Source of the DNA: SYIM01 sp039800325
GTDB taxonomy: Bacteria; Pseudomonadota; Gammaproteobacteria; Burkholderiales; Burkholderiaceae_E
Reading direction: 5' to 3'
Length of the DNA stretch: 64,000 nt
Assembly (NCBI GenBank): GCA_039800325.1
Contig: JBDLQY010000022.1
Coordinates: 62,001-126,000 of the forward strand
A program made the position numbers and the translations under genes. Shown piece after piece: positions 1 to 8,088 of the stretch (positions within the stretch are counted from its first letter, which is position 1; each line of letters begins with the position of its first letter). The notes beneath the pieces are model-generated. The model did no database searches. It was not told the origin of the DNA and worked only from the letters and a program-made list of their open reading frames with translations.

Positions 1-783
1 CATGTCGGGTCCGTAAACCTGGATGAGACCCGACAGGAAGTCTTCGAGCTTGTTCGGATCAAAAGGCTTATTCGAACGGAAGACGAATGACTGGACCGCG
101 TCGTCATGATCGTGCTCATCGCTTTCGAGGAAGCTGGGGTCGATCTCCAGGATGGCATTGAGGTTGAAACCCCGAATATCAAGCACCTCCTCGATGGGTA
201 CTTTGCCGAAGTGCACAGACCGGATGGGCGCACGCGGGTTCATCCGGCGCAGCCGCCCGGCAAGCGCCTGCTGCTCGGCCTCGCCGACCAGATCGACTTT
301 GGACATGAGAATGCGGTCGGCAAAACCCACCTGCTCCTGGGCTTCTTTCTGGTTATCGAGCTGCTGCGGCCCGTGCTTGGCGTCTACCACGGTAATGATC
401 GCGTCAAGCAGATAGCGGTCAGCCACATCGTCATCGACAAAAAAAGTTTGCGCCACCGGCCCAGGATCGGCCATGCCAGTAGTCTCGATAACCACGTGGT
501 CAAAGCTGATTTCGCCGCGGCTGCGTCGCTCATGCAGATCGCCCAGGATACGGATCAGGTCGCCACGCACAGTGCAGCAGATACAGCCATTGTTCATCTC
601 GACGATCTGCTCTTCGCGCTCTTGAAGCAGAAGGTCGTTGTCAACGCCTTCCTCGCCGAACTCGTTCTCAATGACGGCGATTCGGTGACCGTGGTTTTCG
701 CTCAGGATGCGGTTGAGCAGCGTGGTCTTACCACTTCCGAGAAAGCCGGTCAGGATGGTGACCGGGATATGGGTGCTGGACAT
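1..783 (-). CDS. CobW/YjiA-family GTP-binding protein (metallochaperone type), 3' end outside window
   Basis: The reverse strand read from 783 gives an open frame of 261 codons that runs off the window. It begins MSSTHIPVTILTGFLGSGKT, so the Walker A motif GFLGSGKTT lies at about residues 12-20. It is followed by the family's metal-binding GCICCTV motif at about residue 67 and by an SKVD motif that serves as the G4 element. This family (COG0523) comprises GTPases that deliver zinc, cobalt or nickel to client proteins. A short HDHDD cluster near the truncated end is typical of the linker to the C-terminal domain. It sits 77 bp downstream of rlmI on the same strand and may be the tail of the acyltransferase-to-rlmI operon. 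The specific metal and client cannot be told, and no Zur box was recognised upstream. The family call is firm and the substrate is unknown. Confidence 0.93.
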   Translation of the reverse strand, partial: MSSTHIPVTILTGFLGSGKTTLLNRILSENHGHRIAVIENEFGEEGVDNDLLLQEREEQIVEMNNGCICCTVRGDLIRILGDLHERRSRGEISFDHVVIETTGMADPGPVAQTFFVDDDVADRYLLDAIITVVDAKHGPQQLDNQKEAQEQVGFADRILMSKVDLVGEAEQQALAGRLRRMNPRAPIRSVHFGKVPIEEVLDIRGFNLNAILEIDPSFLESDEHDHDDAVQSFVFRSNKPFDPNKLEDFLSGLIQVYGPDM

Positions 784-860
784 CGCCTAATAACCTCTTG
801 CTGGCAGATAAACCGGCTCAACGCCTGCCATCGCGTCGGCCGCTTGGACGGGCTGCGATT

Positions 861-2051
861 CTACTCAGTCCGGCGCAACATAAGACCCTTCAGGTATTCA
901 CCCTCAGGGTGTGTCATCAACATCGGGTGATCTTCACCCGCTGCAAGGCGCGTCAGCATCTGCGCATCGACCCCAGCATCAAACACCGCAGCGGCCACTA
1001 CCTTCTGGAAAAGATCGACCGACACCGCACCCGAGCACGAAAACGTCAGAAGCCTGCCCTGCGGTGCGAGCAGGCGCAGAGCGGCCAGATTGAGCTGCTT
1101 GTACGCCCGCGTGGCGCGGTCGAGGTGCTGAACTGACGGCGCAAATTTGGGTGGATCGAGCACAATCAGATCAAATTGCCGCTGCTGCGCATGCAGACGT
1201 TTGAGCGCGTCAAACACATCTGCCTGAACCCAATCTGAGGGCGCTTTAAGCGCATTCAAGTCCTGTTGTCGGCGTGCCTGCGCAAGCGCCTCGGCACTGG
1301 AGTCGACCGATACCGCCTCAAGCGCACCGCCGCGCAGCGCCGCCAGCGTGAAACCGCCCGTGTAACAGAAACAGTTTAGCAAGCGCTTACCCTCAGCGAG
1401 ACCCCCTAGAATTCGACGGTTTTCACGCTGATCTATATAAAATCCAGTCTTGTGTCCGGCAAGAACATCTACCTGATAGCGAACACCGTCTTCATGCACT
1501 TCGATCGGCGCCTGTACCGGCCGGCCGCGCAGACAACCCTCTCGTGGCGCCAGACCTTCACGGGACCGGGAAGCGGCGTCCGAGCGCTCATGGATGTCGC
1601 CCAGGCCGGTGGTCTTTATGAGCGCGTCAGCAATCACCTCACGCCATCGCTCCACGCCCGCGCTCATGAACTGCACCACCAACTGCGCGTCATAGCGGTC
1701 GACAACCAGGCCGGGTAGGTGATCGGCCTCGCCAAAGATGAGCCGTACCGCGCTGGTGCGCGATGCCAGCTCAGCGCGGCGCGCAATCGCAGCCCCGATG
1801 CGGGCGAAAAACCAGTCTTCATCTGGCCGCTCAGCCTCGCGAAAAGTCCATAAACGGGCCCGAATCGTCGACGCAGGGCTGAATGCCCCCCAGGCCAGAA
1901 AGCGGCCATCGGCGGCCACCACCCGAACCGTATCGCCGCTGCCGCATACACCGTCGACGCGGGCGATAGCCCCGGCGTAAAGCCAGGGATGACGGCGCTC
2001 GAGCGAGCGTTCTTTGCCGGGCCGCAGCACTAGGGTGGCAGGAGCACTCAC
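861..2051 (-). CDS. rlmI: 23S rRNA m5C1962 methyltransferase RlmI-like
   Basis: A 396-residue SAM-dependent methyltransferase matching the RlmI/RlmK-type family (COG1092), which methylates a cytosine of 23S rRNA. The N-terminal 75 or so residues look like a PUA RNA-binding domain. The signature KTGFYIDQRENR is at 201-212, a Rossmann SAM-binding glycine region at about 226-233 (FCYTGGF), DPPKFA at 299-304 and FSCS at 337-340 with the expected catalytic cysteine. The start is GTG at 2051, overlapping the xerC stop by 4 bp (GTGA), which implies translational coupling. There is an insertion rich in R, S and G around residues 153-177 that is probably a surface loop. The exact target base is inferred from the family and not shown by the sequence. 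Confidence 0.88.
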   Translation of the reverse strand: MSAPATLVLRPGKERSLERRHPWLYAGAIARVDGVCGSGDTVRVVAADGRFLAWGAFSPASTIRARLWTFREAERPDEDWFFARIGAAIARRAELASRTSAVRLIFGEADHLPGLVVDRYDAQLVVQFMSAGVERWREVIADALIKTTGLGDIHERSDAASRSREGLAPREGCLRGRPVQAPIEVHEDGVRYQVDVLAGHKTGFYIDQRENRRILGGLAEGKRLLNCFCYTGGFTLAALRGGALEAVSVDSSAEALAQARRQQDLNALKAPSDWVQADVFDALKRLHAQQRQFDLIVLDPPKFAPSVQHLDRATRAYKQLNLAALRLLAPQGRLLTFSCSGAVSVDLFQKVVAAAVFDAGVDAQMLTRLAAGEDHPMLMTHPEGEYLKGLMLRRTE

Positions 2052-3313
2052 GTGCTAGAGCCACCTGCCGAGGAGGACGAGGGCGTTGTCACTTCTTGAG
2101 CTTCCTGAGAGCGGGCGCTTACATTCTGTCGACGGGCCCGGGGATGGGCTGCATCATAGACGGCGGCCAGGCGTTGAAAATCGAGGGCTGTGTAAACCTG
2201 GGTGCTGGCAACGCTGGCATGGCCCAGCAGCTCTTGCACCGCCCGCAGGTCACCACTGGACTGCAGGAGATGGCTGGCAAAAGAATGGCGCAGCACATGG
2301 GGGTGCACACGCGCGGGAATGCCAAGGGCTAGCGCCAGAGCGTGAAGGCGGCGCTGCACGGTGCGGTTGTCAATACGGCGCCCGCGCCGATTCAGAAACA
2401 GTGCACGCCGATCGGCCTGCGCCGGGGCGCCCGCAAGAAAGGTCTCGCGCACATCAAGCCAACGTCTGAGCGCGGTCAGCGCGTGCCTGCCCACGGGTAC
2501 GGTGCGTCGGCGGGCACCCTTGCCAGTCACGGTGACCTGCGCTTCGTCAAGGCTGAGCCAGCTGCTTGAACTCACGCCGTCACGGGTCATGTAGCAAGCA
2601 TCAAGGCCGGTCAGCTCGGACAGCCGCAATCCGCTTGAGTACAGCAGTTCGAACATGGCGCGATCCCGCAAGGACTCAAAGTCGTCGCCGGTGTCGCTAG
2701 CCACCAGGCTCACCGCCGCGTCGGGAGCCAGCGCTTTGGGTAGCCGCCGCGCACCGCGCGGAGCGCGCACACCACGAGCCGGATTGGCCTTCAGCAGCCC
2801 CTGCTCGATCAGCCAGTCGAAAAATCCGCGCCATGCCGACAACTTGCGCGCGATCGAACGCGGCGAGAGGCCCTCGCGATGACGACGGGCAATCCAGGCC
2901 CGAACTGCTGCCTCATCCAGGGCGGCGTACATGGCGGACTCGTCCTGCCCATCCGGCAAGAAAGCACTAGACCCGATCGCGCTGCCCTCATAGACCCGGC
3001 CCGCGGCTGACCGATCTCTGGAGGGATTTTCGCCACGACCGGTCTTTCCGCCCATCGACTGCCAAAGCTCGCGGAGGTCGATGCGATAAGCCGCCAGCGT
3101 GCGTGCCTGGGCACCCCGCTCAGTACGCAGACGGCCCAGATAGCGCTCAGCAAGAACGCCGCAGCGGTTAGCGGCACCGTCTGCCAGAAAAGCGGCAGCA
3201 TCCGCTACAGGGGCTGCCACGTGCTTTGCAGAATCAGCCGTCGCGGCCGCACGTTCGGATTCGCCCCCGGCCGACGGGACAAGGTGCTCCGAATTGCTGC
3301 GGGCCGCCGACAC
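2048..3313 (-). CDS. xerC: Tyrosine recombinase XerC
   Basis: Site-specific tyrosine recombinase that, with XerD, resolves chromosome dimers at dif. All catalytic residues are visible: Arg230 in SSGLRLSEL, Lys265 in TGKGARRR, His339 and Arg342 in HVLRH, His365 in LLGHAS and nucleophile Tyr374. The gene follows dapF and DUF484, the arrangement also known for E. coli dapF-yigA-xerC, which supports XerC over XerD. At 421 residues it is about 120 longer than usual. The first 50 or so residues and a loop at about 90-126 (rich in G, S, D) inside the SAM-like N-terminal domain are extra, and there is also a Ser-rich tail. The GTG start at 3313 leaves only 2 bp after the upstream stop; a start further in is possible because the conserved domain begins near residue 53. 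Confidence 0.93.
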   Translation of the reverse strand: MSAARSNSEHLVPSAGGESERAAATADSAKHVAAPVADAAAFLADGAANRCGVLAERYLGRLRTERGAQARTLAAYRIDLRELWQSMGGKTGRGENPSRDRSAAGRVYEGSAIGSSAFLPDGQDESAMYAALDEAAVRAWIARRHREGLSPRSIARKLSAWRGFFDWLIEQGLLKANPARGVRAPRGARRLPKALAPDAAVSLVASDTGDDFESLRDRAMFELLYSSGLRLSELTGLDACYMTRDGVSSSSWLSLDEAQVTVTGKGARRRTVPVGRHALTALRRWLDVRETFLAGAPAQADRRALFLNRRGRRIDNRTVQRRLHALALALGIPARVHPHVLRHSFASHLLQSSGDLRAVQELLGHASVASTQVYTALDFQRLAAVYDAAHPRARRQNVSARSQEAQEVTTPSSSSAGGSST

Positions 3314-3315
3314 TC

Positions 3316-3993
3316 TCAGCGTCCCGCTATCCGAGACAGTGCTGCGCTGGCCGTCTCGGCAATACGCTCTAGAAACGCAGTGCCCATACCCGCCTGGAAA
3401 CGATCAGCGTCGCCAGAACCCAAGGCGAGAAACCCGAAGGCTTTGGGCTCTGCTCCGCGGCGCAGCGCCATCAGTGCCATCGACCGGGTATCGGCCCCCG
3501 AGGCCGACAACCAGCCAGCCACACGGGCATCGCCGTTGGTCCCGCAGTAGGGCAGCTGCAGCGCATCGATGCTGGCAATCAAGTCGTCAGGGACCGGGCG
3601 CACCCACTCAGGGGCCTCGAAGCCCTCGCGCACCCGCCACAGGCGCAACACCACCTGAGGCACCGAAAAAATATCGCGCAGACCGTCAACCACCTCGCCC
3701 GGCAAACGTTGGGGCAGTTCAGCCAACAGCAGGGTACGCGTCCAACGCTGCAGCTTGTCGCCGATGGCATCGTTCTCGCGACCGATGCGAACCAGGTCGG
3801 CGAGCTTGCGCTCAATCATGCGGTGCTTTTCACGCATCACCTCTAGCTGGCGCTCCTGAAGCGAAATAGCTCGCCCACCATGAGCCTGAGGCAGCCGCAC
3901 CGCGGCCAGTGCGTCGGGTCGCGACTCGAAAAAACCGGGGTTGTCGGCCAGATAACGGGCGACCAGTTCGTCGTTAAGAACAGAATCGGACAT
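3316..3993 (-). CDS. DUF484 family protein (GAF-like)
   Basis: A 225-residue cytoplasmic protein of the DUF484 family (YigA in E. coli), whose function is not established. The N-terminal segment LARYLADNPGFFESRPDAL-like pattern (residues 10-28) is the family hallmark, followed by a helical/coiled region (about 45-85) and a GAF-like domain. The ATG at 3993 has a good ribosome site AAGGAG 10 bases before it. It lies between dapF and xerC on the same strand with gaps of 26 and 2 bp, so it is almost surely co-transcribed with them. Conservation of the dapF-DUF484-xerC order across proteobacteria is known; no role in recombination or lysine synthesis can be inferred from the sequence itself. Confidence 0.9.
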   Translation of the reverse strand: MSDSVLNDELVARYLADNPGFFESRPDALAAVRLPQAHGGRAISLQERQLEVMREKHRMIERKLADLVRIGRENDAIGDKLQRWTRTLLLAELPQRLPGEVVDGLRDIFSVPQVVLRLWRVREGFEAPEWVRPVPDDLIASIDALQLPYCGTNGDARVAGWLSASGADTRSMALMALRRGAEPKAFGFLALGSGDADRFQAGMGTAFLERIAETASAALSRIAGR

Positions 3994-4019
3994 TGCAAAA
4001 CACTCCTTGGTCGCGCAGG

Positions 4020-4865
4020 TCAGAGTTCAATTTCGCCGCTAAACACCGTCTGCGCGGGCCCGGTCATCAGCACCTCGGCGCCCTGCCAGGCTATGGTTAG
4101 CAGGCCACCCCGGGTATGCACCGTCACCGGCGAGCGCACAAAACCCTGCCGAATCGCGGCTACGGCAGCGGCACACGCGCCAGAACCGCAGGCCAGGGTT
4201 TCACCCACTCCACGCTCCCAGACCCGAAGAGCAATCGCATCGTCGCTCAGATGCTGCATAAAACCGGCATTCACGCGTGCCGCAAACCGCTCATGACGCT
4301 CAATGAGCGGACCCTCGGACTGCACCTGTTCATCGGTGAGACTATCGACACGCTGCACCGCGTGCGGATTACCCATGGACAATACCGAAAGCCAGCGCTC
4401 GGCATATGCCAGGCGAAGCGGCCACAGCGTGTCGGCGCCGCGGACCCGGCCCGCGAGACCTGACGCATCGAACGGAACTTGCGCCAGATCGAAGATCGGC
4501 GCACCCATGTCGACCGTGACCCTGCCATCGTCGGTAAGAGCAGGCTCGATGATGCCTTTCATGGTTTCGACACGGATGCGACGCTTGCGGGTGAGGCCCT
4601 GGTCATACACATAACGTGCAAAGCAGCGCGCGCCGTTGCCGCACTGCTCGACTTCACCGCCGTCAGCGTTAAAGATGCGATAGCGAAAATCGACGCCCGA
4701 CTGCGTGGCCGGCTCCACCACCAGAATCTGATCGGCTCCGACGCCAAAGTGGCGATCGGCGAGACGACGGCGCGCCTGCTCATCGAGCGTGAAGGGCTCG
4801 CGCGTGGCATCGATAACGACGAAATCATTACCTGCGCCTTGCATCTTGGTAAATCGCAGCTTCAT
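4020..4865 (-). CDS. dapF: Diaminopimelate epimerase
   Basis: Catalyses LL- to meso-diaminopimelate interconversion, supplying lysine and peptidoglycan. The protein has 281 residues, the usual size. Both catalytic cysteines are present in their motifs: QCGNGARCFARYV in the N-terminal half and LACGSGACAAAV in the C-terminal half. The start MKLRFTKMQGAGNDF is the standard DapF opening. It begins 8 bp after the stop of the upstream lipid A acyltransferase and is followed by DUF484, xerC and rlmI, so it belongs to the long minus-strand operon. Nothing about it is unusual. Confidence 0.97.
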   Translation of the reverse strand: MKLRFTKMQGAGNDFVVIDATREPFTLDEQARRRLADRHFGVGADQILVVEPATQSGVDFRYRIFNADGGEVEQCGNGARCFARYVYDQGLTRKRRIRVETMKGIIEPALTDDGRVTVDMGAPIFDLAQVPFDASGLAGRVRGADTLWPLRLAYAERWLSVLSMGNPHAVQRVDSLTDEQVQSEGPLIERHERFAARVNAGFMQHLSDDAIALRVWERGVGETLACGSGACAAAVAAIRQGFVRSPVTVHTRGGLLTIAWQGAEVLMTGPAQTVFSGEIEL

Positions 4866-4873
4866 GGCCGCAA

Positions 4874-5767
4874 TTATCGCCCATCATCTTCGTAGAGGCT
4901 GCCCAGACCCGGCGGGCGGGTCTTGAAACGCTTATGCGTCCACAGATACTGCTCGGGCGCCTCGAGTACTCGCGCCTCGATGAACTGGTTCATGCGCAGC
5001 GCCGCCTCTACGTCATCCTCGCCGGGATAGTCCGACCAGGCCGGAAAAAGCTGCGCCACATAGCCCGCGGGCGTCATGTGCGTCACCAGCGGCACGACCT
5101 GCGCGCGGGTAAGGCGCGCCAGTCGTGCCAGCGACACCACCGTAGCGGCTGGCACCCCGAAGAAAGGAACAAAGACAGCCTCGCGCGGGCCCAGATCCAT
5201 ATCGGGAGAAAAGTGTAATCTGTAACCCTCGCGCATCAGCTTCACCAAGGGCCGTAAGCCGGAATTTCGGGCCAACATTCGCGAATCACTAAAGCGCGCC
5301 CGGCCGCGGGTCATGACCGCCTCAAAGGCTGCGCTCTTTTGATGCGCGTACATGCCTGCCAGCGGCCGCTCAAGCTGCAGGCGAATACCACCGGCATCGA
5401 GACCGACGAAGTGCGGCGCCAGCACGATCACTGGGCGGCCGCTGCACTCAGCCGCCTCAAGGTGCTCAAGGCCACGCAGCTCACAGCGCGCTCGAATTTT
5501 CGAGGGCGCAGCAAACCAAAACACAAAGCACTCGACGAAAGCCGTCATGAAAGCGCGGAAATGTCGGCGCGCCAGGGTGCGGTGCTCGCTCGCCGACAGC
5601 GTCGGAAAACACGCTGCGACATTAGCCAGCGCGATGCGCCGGCGAGGCGCCGCGAGCAGCCAGGTGATTTCTCCCAGCAGCGCGCCAAAAACCTTAACGG
5701 CAGGTCTGGGCAGCCAGGCGACTGCGCGCAGCAACGCAAGCCCGATACGAATCAGCCCTTCGATCAT
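4874..5767 (-). CDS. Lipid A biosynthesis acyltransferase (LpxL/HtrB family), copy A
   Basis: Inner-membrane acyltransferase of the LpxL/LpxM family, which adds secondary acyl chains to Kdo-lipid A. The catalytic HX4D motif is visible as HFVGLD. The N-terminal hydrophobic stretch after MIEGLIRIGLALL is the membrane anchor. The ATG at 5767 was chosen because it overlaps the upstream stop as ATGA and begins with the anchor; an in-frame extension to 5809 would overlap the previous gene by 45 bp. That gives 297 residues, normal for the family. It is the second of two adjacent paralogues, and which secondary acyl position each serves cannot be decided here. Confidence 0.92.
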   Translation of the reverse strand: MIEGLIRIGLALLRAVAWLPRPAVKVFGALLGEITWLLAAPRRRIALANVAACFPTLSASEHRTLARRHFRAFMTAFVECFVFWFAAPSKIRARCELRGLEHLEAAECSGRPVIVLAPHFVGLDAGGIRLQLERPLAGMYAHQKSAAFEAVMTRGRARFSDSRMLARNSGLRPLVKLMREGYRLHFSPDMDLGPREAVFVPFFGVPAATVVSLARLARLTRAQVVPLVTHMTPAGYVAQLFPAWSDYPGEDDVEAALRMNQFIEARVLEAPEQYLWTHKRFKTRPPGLGSLYEDDGR

Positions 5768-6672
5768 GCGCGCCGTCCCGCGGGCTGTCGATAACGGTTG
5801 TATCCCCACAGGTACTGAGTCGGCCAGCGCCGGATCAGGGTCTCCATGCGCGCATTCAGTGCCGTCGGGTCCGGCACGCCGTCAACCACCTCAAGGTGTA
5901 GCCGCCAGCCGCCACGCACCCGTATACCCGCGGCCAGCACCACCGAGGCGCCAGTGGCTCTTACCAATCCTTGTGGCAGGGTCATTGAATACGCCGGCGC
6001 GTTGAAAAAAGGCGCCCACTCGCCCTCGCCAAGTGAGGGCACCTGATCGGGCAATAGGCCGATCGCACCCCCTGCACGAAGCGCTCGCAACATCGCGCGC
6101 ACACCTGAGCCGGCTGCAGGCACAGCCTGCAGCCGCCCGGCACTGCGCGACAGCTCTACCAGGGGCCTTAACCAGGATTGCCTCGGCGGCTTGAACATGA
6201 CCACGATAGGCGCACGCGCCGCGTAAAAACGTGCGGTGACTTCGAACCCACCCAGGTGTGGCGTGACAAAAACGATGCCACGTCCACGACCTTCAGCCTG
6301 CTCGATGATCTCCAGTGCATCGCAGCTGACACGCGCGGCCACCACCGCCACCGGTCGGCACCAGACCCAGGCGAGTTCACCCAGGGTACGGCCCGCTTCG
6401 GCGGCCGCCGCCATACACGTGGACAGGTCCTGATAGCCCGCCTGACACAGGTTGCTGCGCAGCTTACGACGATACGAACCAGAGACCACCAAGGCTGCAA
6501 GCCCAAGCACCGCGCCCGCGCTGCGCAGCACGCCCAGGGGCAGGCGTCCAAGCAGGCGAAACAGCGCCTTAGCTCGAACCGGCCCGACGAACGGCGCGGC
6601 TTGCCCCGTTTCGTGGCCGCAACGGCCGCCATCGGCCACGGCGTCGCTCGGGCGGGGTTTGACCGGGTTCAC
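5764..6672 (-). CDS. Lipid A biosynthesis acyltransferase (LpxL/HtrB family), copy B
   Basis: A 302-residue paralogue of the downstream gene. The catalytic motif is HX4E (HLGGFE) instead of HX4D, and the later LPDQVPSLGEGEWAPFF block is typical of this family. A hydrophobic segment near residues 43-65 probably anchors it in the inner membrane. It is the first gene of the minus-strand operon and diverges from the metK leader, whose -10 box lies 29 bp beyond the listed start. The start is uncertain: GTG at 6672 gives the longest frame but no Shine-Dalgarno sequence is seen before it, and later GTG codons such as that of residue 12 are possible. Two tandem genes with D and E motif variants suggest different acyl positions, which is inference. 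Confidence 0.9.
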   Translation of the reverse strand: MNPVKPRPSDAVADGGRCGHETGQAAPFVGPVRAKALFRLLGRLPLGVLRSAGAVLGLAALVVSGSYRRKLRSNLCQAGYQDLSTCMAAAAEAGRTLGELAWVWCRPVAVVAARVSCDALEIIEQAEGRGRGIVFVTPHLGGFEVTARFYAARAPIVVMFKPPRQSWLRPLVELSRSAGRLQAVPAAGSGVRAMLRALRAGGAIGLLPDQVPSLGEGEWAPFFNAPAYSMTLPQGLVRATGASVVLAAGIRVRGGWRLHLEVVDGVPDPTALNARMETLIRRWPTQYLWGYNRYRQPAGRRA

Positions 6673-6700
6673 AGGAGTGGGAGGATAGGGCGCACTGTCT

Positions 6701-6706
6701 TATAAT
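6701..6706 (+). promoter_or_regulatory. metK promoter -10 box
   Basis: A perfect TATAAT lies at 6701-6706, just upstream of the SAM-II-like leader. A start of transcription about 7 bp later would place the riboswitch at the very 5' end of the metK message. No good -35 hexamer is seen at 16-18 bp spacing. The assignment is based on the match to consensus and position only. Confidence 0.6.
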
Positions 6707-6713
6707 AAAAGAT

Positions 6714-6795
6714 CGTCGCTGAGTTAATGGACAACTTGCGGAGCGACGCGGGAAGCCTGTCTTCCTGAAAAAAATACCGCTAAAGCGTCGCCGCT
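6714..6795 (+). ncRNA. SAM-II-type riboswitch in the metK leader
   Basis: The leader shows the layout of the SAM-II (SAM-alpha) pseudoknot. P1 is a perfect 7-bp stem, 6714-6720 (CGTCGCT) with 6742-6748 (AGCGACG). The loop opens with GAGTTAA, against GAUUUAA of the solved SAM-II RNA, and ends CTTGCGG. The loop's GCGG (6738-6741) can pair with CCGC at 6777-6780, directly followed by TAAA, reproducing the conserved GCUAAA element and the P2 pseudoknot. An A-rich stretch precedes it, as in SAM-II. A small extra hairpin (GGAAG 6751-6755 with CTTCC 6761-6765) sits between P1 and the A-rich part. GCGACGC at 6743-6749 can alternatively pair with GCGTCGC at 6785-6791, which would break P1 and could be the switch. 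The identification is by remembered consensus, without a covariance search. Confidence 0.78.
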
Positions 6796-6808
6796 TCTCC
6801 CCAGATCC

Positions 6809-6842
6809 GGCCACGCCAGGTGGCCGTCGGCTCAATTGAGCC
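6809..6842 (+). promoter_or_regulatory. Hairpins downstream of the SAM-II-like element
   Basis: Two further inverted repeats lie between the riboswitch and the metK start: GGCCAC at 6809-6814 with GTGGCC at 6820-6825, and the perfect 14-base palindrome GGCTCAATTGAGCC at 6829-6842. They may form part of the expression platform or insulate the ribosome site at 6869-6874. There is no U-tract, so they do not look like a classical terminator. Confidence 0.4.
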
Positions 6843-6879
6843 ATGGCTGATTGTCCAGGCCACAACCCAGGAGAAGACC

Positions 6880-8046
6880 TTGGCCAACGAGTTTTTATTT
6901 ACCTCTGAATCGGTTTCTGAGGGCCACCCCGATAAGGTTGCTGATCAGATTTCCGATGCCATTCTTGACGCCATCCTTGCGCAAGACCCCAAGTCTCGCG
7001 TTGCCGCAGAAACGCTTTGCAACACCGGGCTGGTGGTGTTGGCCGGTGAAATCACCACCAACGCCAACGTTGATTACATTCAGGTGGCCCGCGACACGCT
7101 CAAAGCCATCGGCTATGACAACACCGATTACGGCATCGACTATAAGGGCTGTGCGGTGCTGGTGGCCTATGACAAACAGTCCCCCGACATCAAGCAGGGG
7201 GTTGATGCTGCCCAGGACGATAACCTCGAACAGGGGGCAGGCGACCAGGGCCTGATGTTCGGATATGCCTGCGACGAAACCCCCGACCTCATGCCCTCGG
7301 CCATCTACTACGCGCACCGTCTGGTCGAGCGGCAGTCGCAGTTGCGCCGAAGTGGCAAGCTGGCGTGGCTGCGCCCCGACGCCAAATCACAGATCACCCT
7401 GCGTTATTCCGACGGCAAACCGGTTGCCGTCGATACCGTGGTGCTGTCCACTCAGCATGCGCCCGATGTTTCAATGGCGACCATTCGCGAAGCGGTCATT
7501 GAAGAGATTATCAAGCCGGTCATCCCCCGTGAGCTCGTCAAGGGCGCCGTGAATTATCTGGTCAATCCCACTGGCCGCTTCGTGGTGGGAGGCCCGCAGG
7601 GAGACTGCGGTCTGACCGGACGCAAGATCATCGTGGATACCTACGGCGGCGCCGCGCCGCACGGTGGTGGCGCATTCTCGGGCAAAGATCCGTCCAAGGT
7701 CGATCGCTCAGCCGCCTATGCAGCCCGATATGTCGCCAAGAATATTGTGGCGGCCGGTCTGGCCACGCGCTGTCAGGTTCAGCTGTCTTACGCCATTGGC
7801 GTGGCCCGCCCGACCTCGGTCTGGGTAACCACCCAGGGCACGGGCAAGATCAGCGACGAGCGTATCGCCCAGCTGGTCAGTGAGCACTTTGACCTGCGAC
7901 CCAAGGGCATCGTTCGCATGCTTGACCTGCTGCGTCCCATCTATCGTAAGAGCGCTGCCTATGGACATTTTGGCCGTAACGAACCCGAGTTCAGCTGGGA
8001 GGCCTGCGACCGCGCACCGGCACTAAAAGCCGCCGCGGGGCTTTAA
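6880..8046 (+). CDS. metK: S-adenosylmethionine synthetase
   Basis: Makes SAM from methionine and ATP. The protein of 388 residues carries the full set of family blocks: FTSESVSEGHPDKV at the start, the GDQGLMFGYA motif and the GGGAFSGKDPSKVDRSAAY glycine loop. The start is taken as TTG at 6880, with AGGAGA at 6869-6874 five bases upstream, because the family protein begins M-A-N-x-F-LFTSES at exactly this point. The in-frame GTG at 6820 would add 20 residues unrelated to the family and would lie inside the leader hairpins. The TTG start may keep expression modest. The gene is controlled by its own promoter and, most likely, by a SAM-II riboswitch, giving feedback by its product. A 10-bp inverted repeat follows the stop. 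Confidence 0.97.
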   Translation: MANEFLFTSESVSEGHPDKVADQISDAILDAILAQDPKSRVAAETLCNTGLVVLAGEITTNANVDYIQVARDTLKAIGYDNTDYGIDYKGCAVLVAYDKQSPDIKQGVDAAQDDNLEQGAGDQGLMFGYACDETPDLMPSAIYYAHRLVERQSQLRRSGKLAWLRPDAKSQITLRYSDGKPVAVDTVVLSTQHAPDVSMATIREAVIEEIIKPVIPRELVKGAVNYLVNPTGRFVVGGPQGDCGLTGRKIIVDTYGGAAPHGGGAFSGKDPSKVDRSAAYAARYVAKNIVAAGLATRCQVQLSYAIGVARPTSVWVTTQGTGKISDERIAQLVSEHFDLRPKGIVRMLDLLRPIYRKSAAYGHFGRNEPEFSWEACDRAPALKAAAGL

Positions 8047-8052
8047 ACGAAA

Positions 8053-8088
8053 CGGTGCCGGGTTTACCGCAGATCAATCCCGGCACCG
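8053..8088 (+). terminator. Inverted repeat after metK
   Basis: CGGTGCCGGG at 8053-8062 is the exact complement of CCCGGCACCG at 8079-8088, with a 16-base loop, starting 7 bases after the metK stop. No T-run follows, so it would be a non-canonical terminator or an RNA-stabilising hairpin. Confidence 0.5.

Noticed and set aside
106..930. 274-residue open frame on the plus strand
   Set aside because: Antisense to the CobW-type GTPase, which has a Walker A and the GCICC motif on the other strand.
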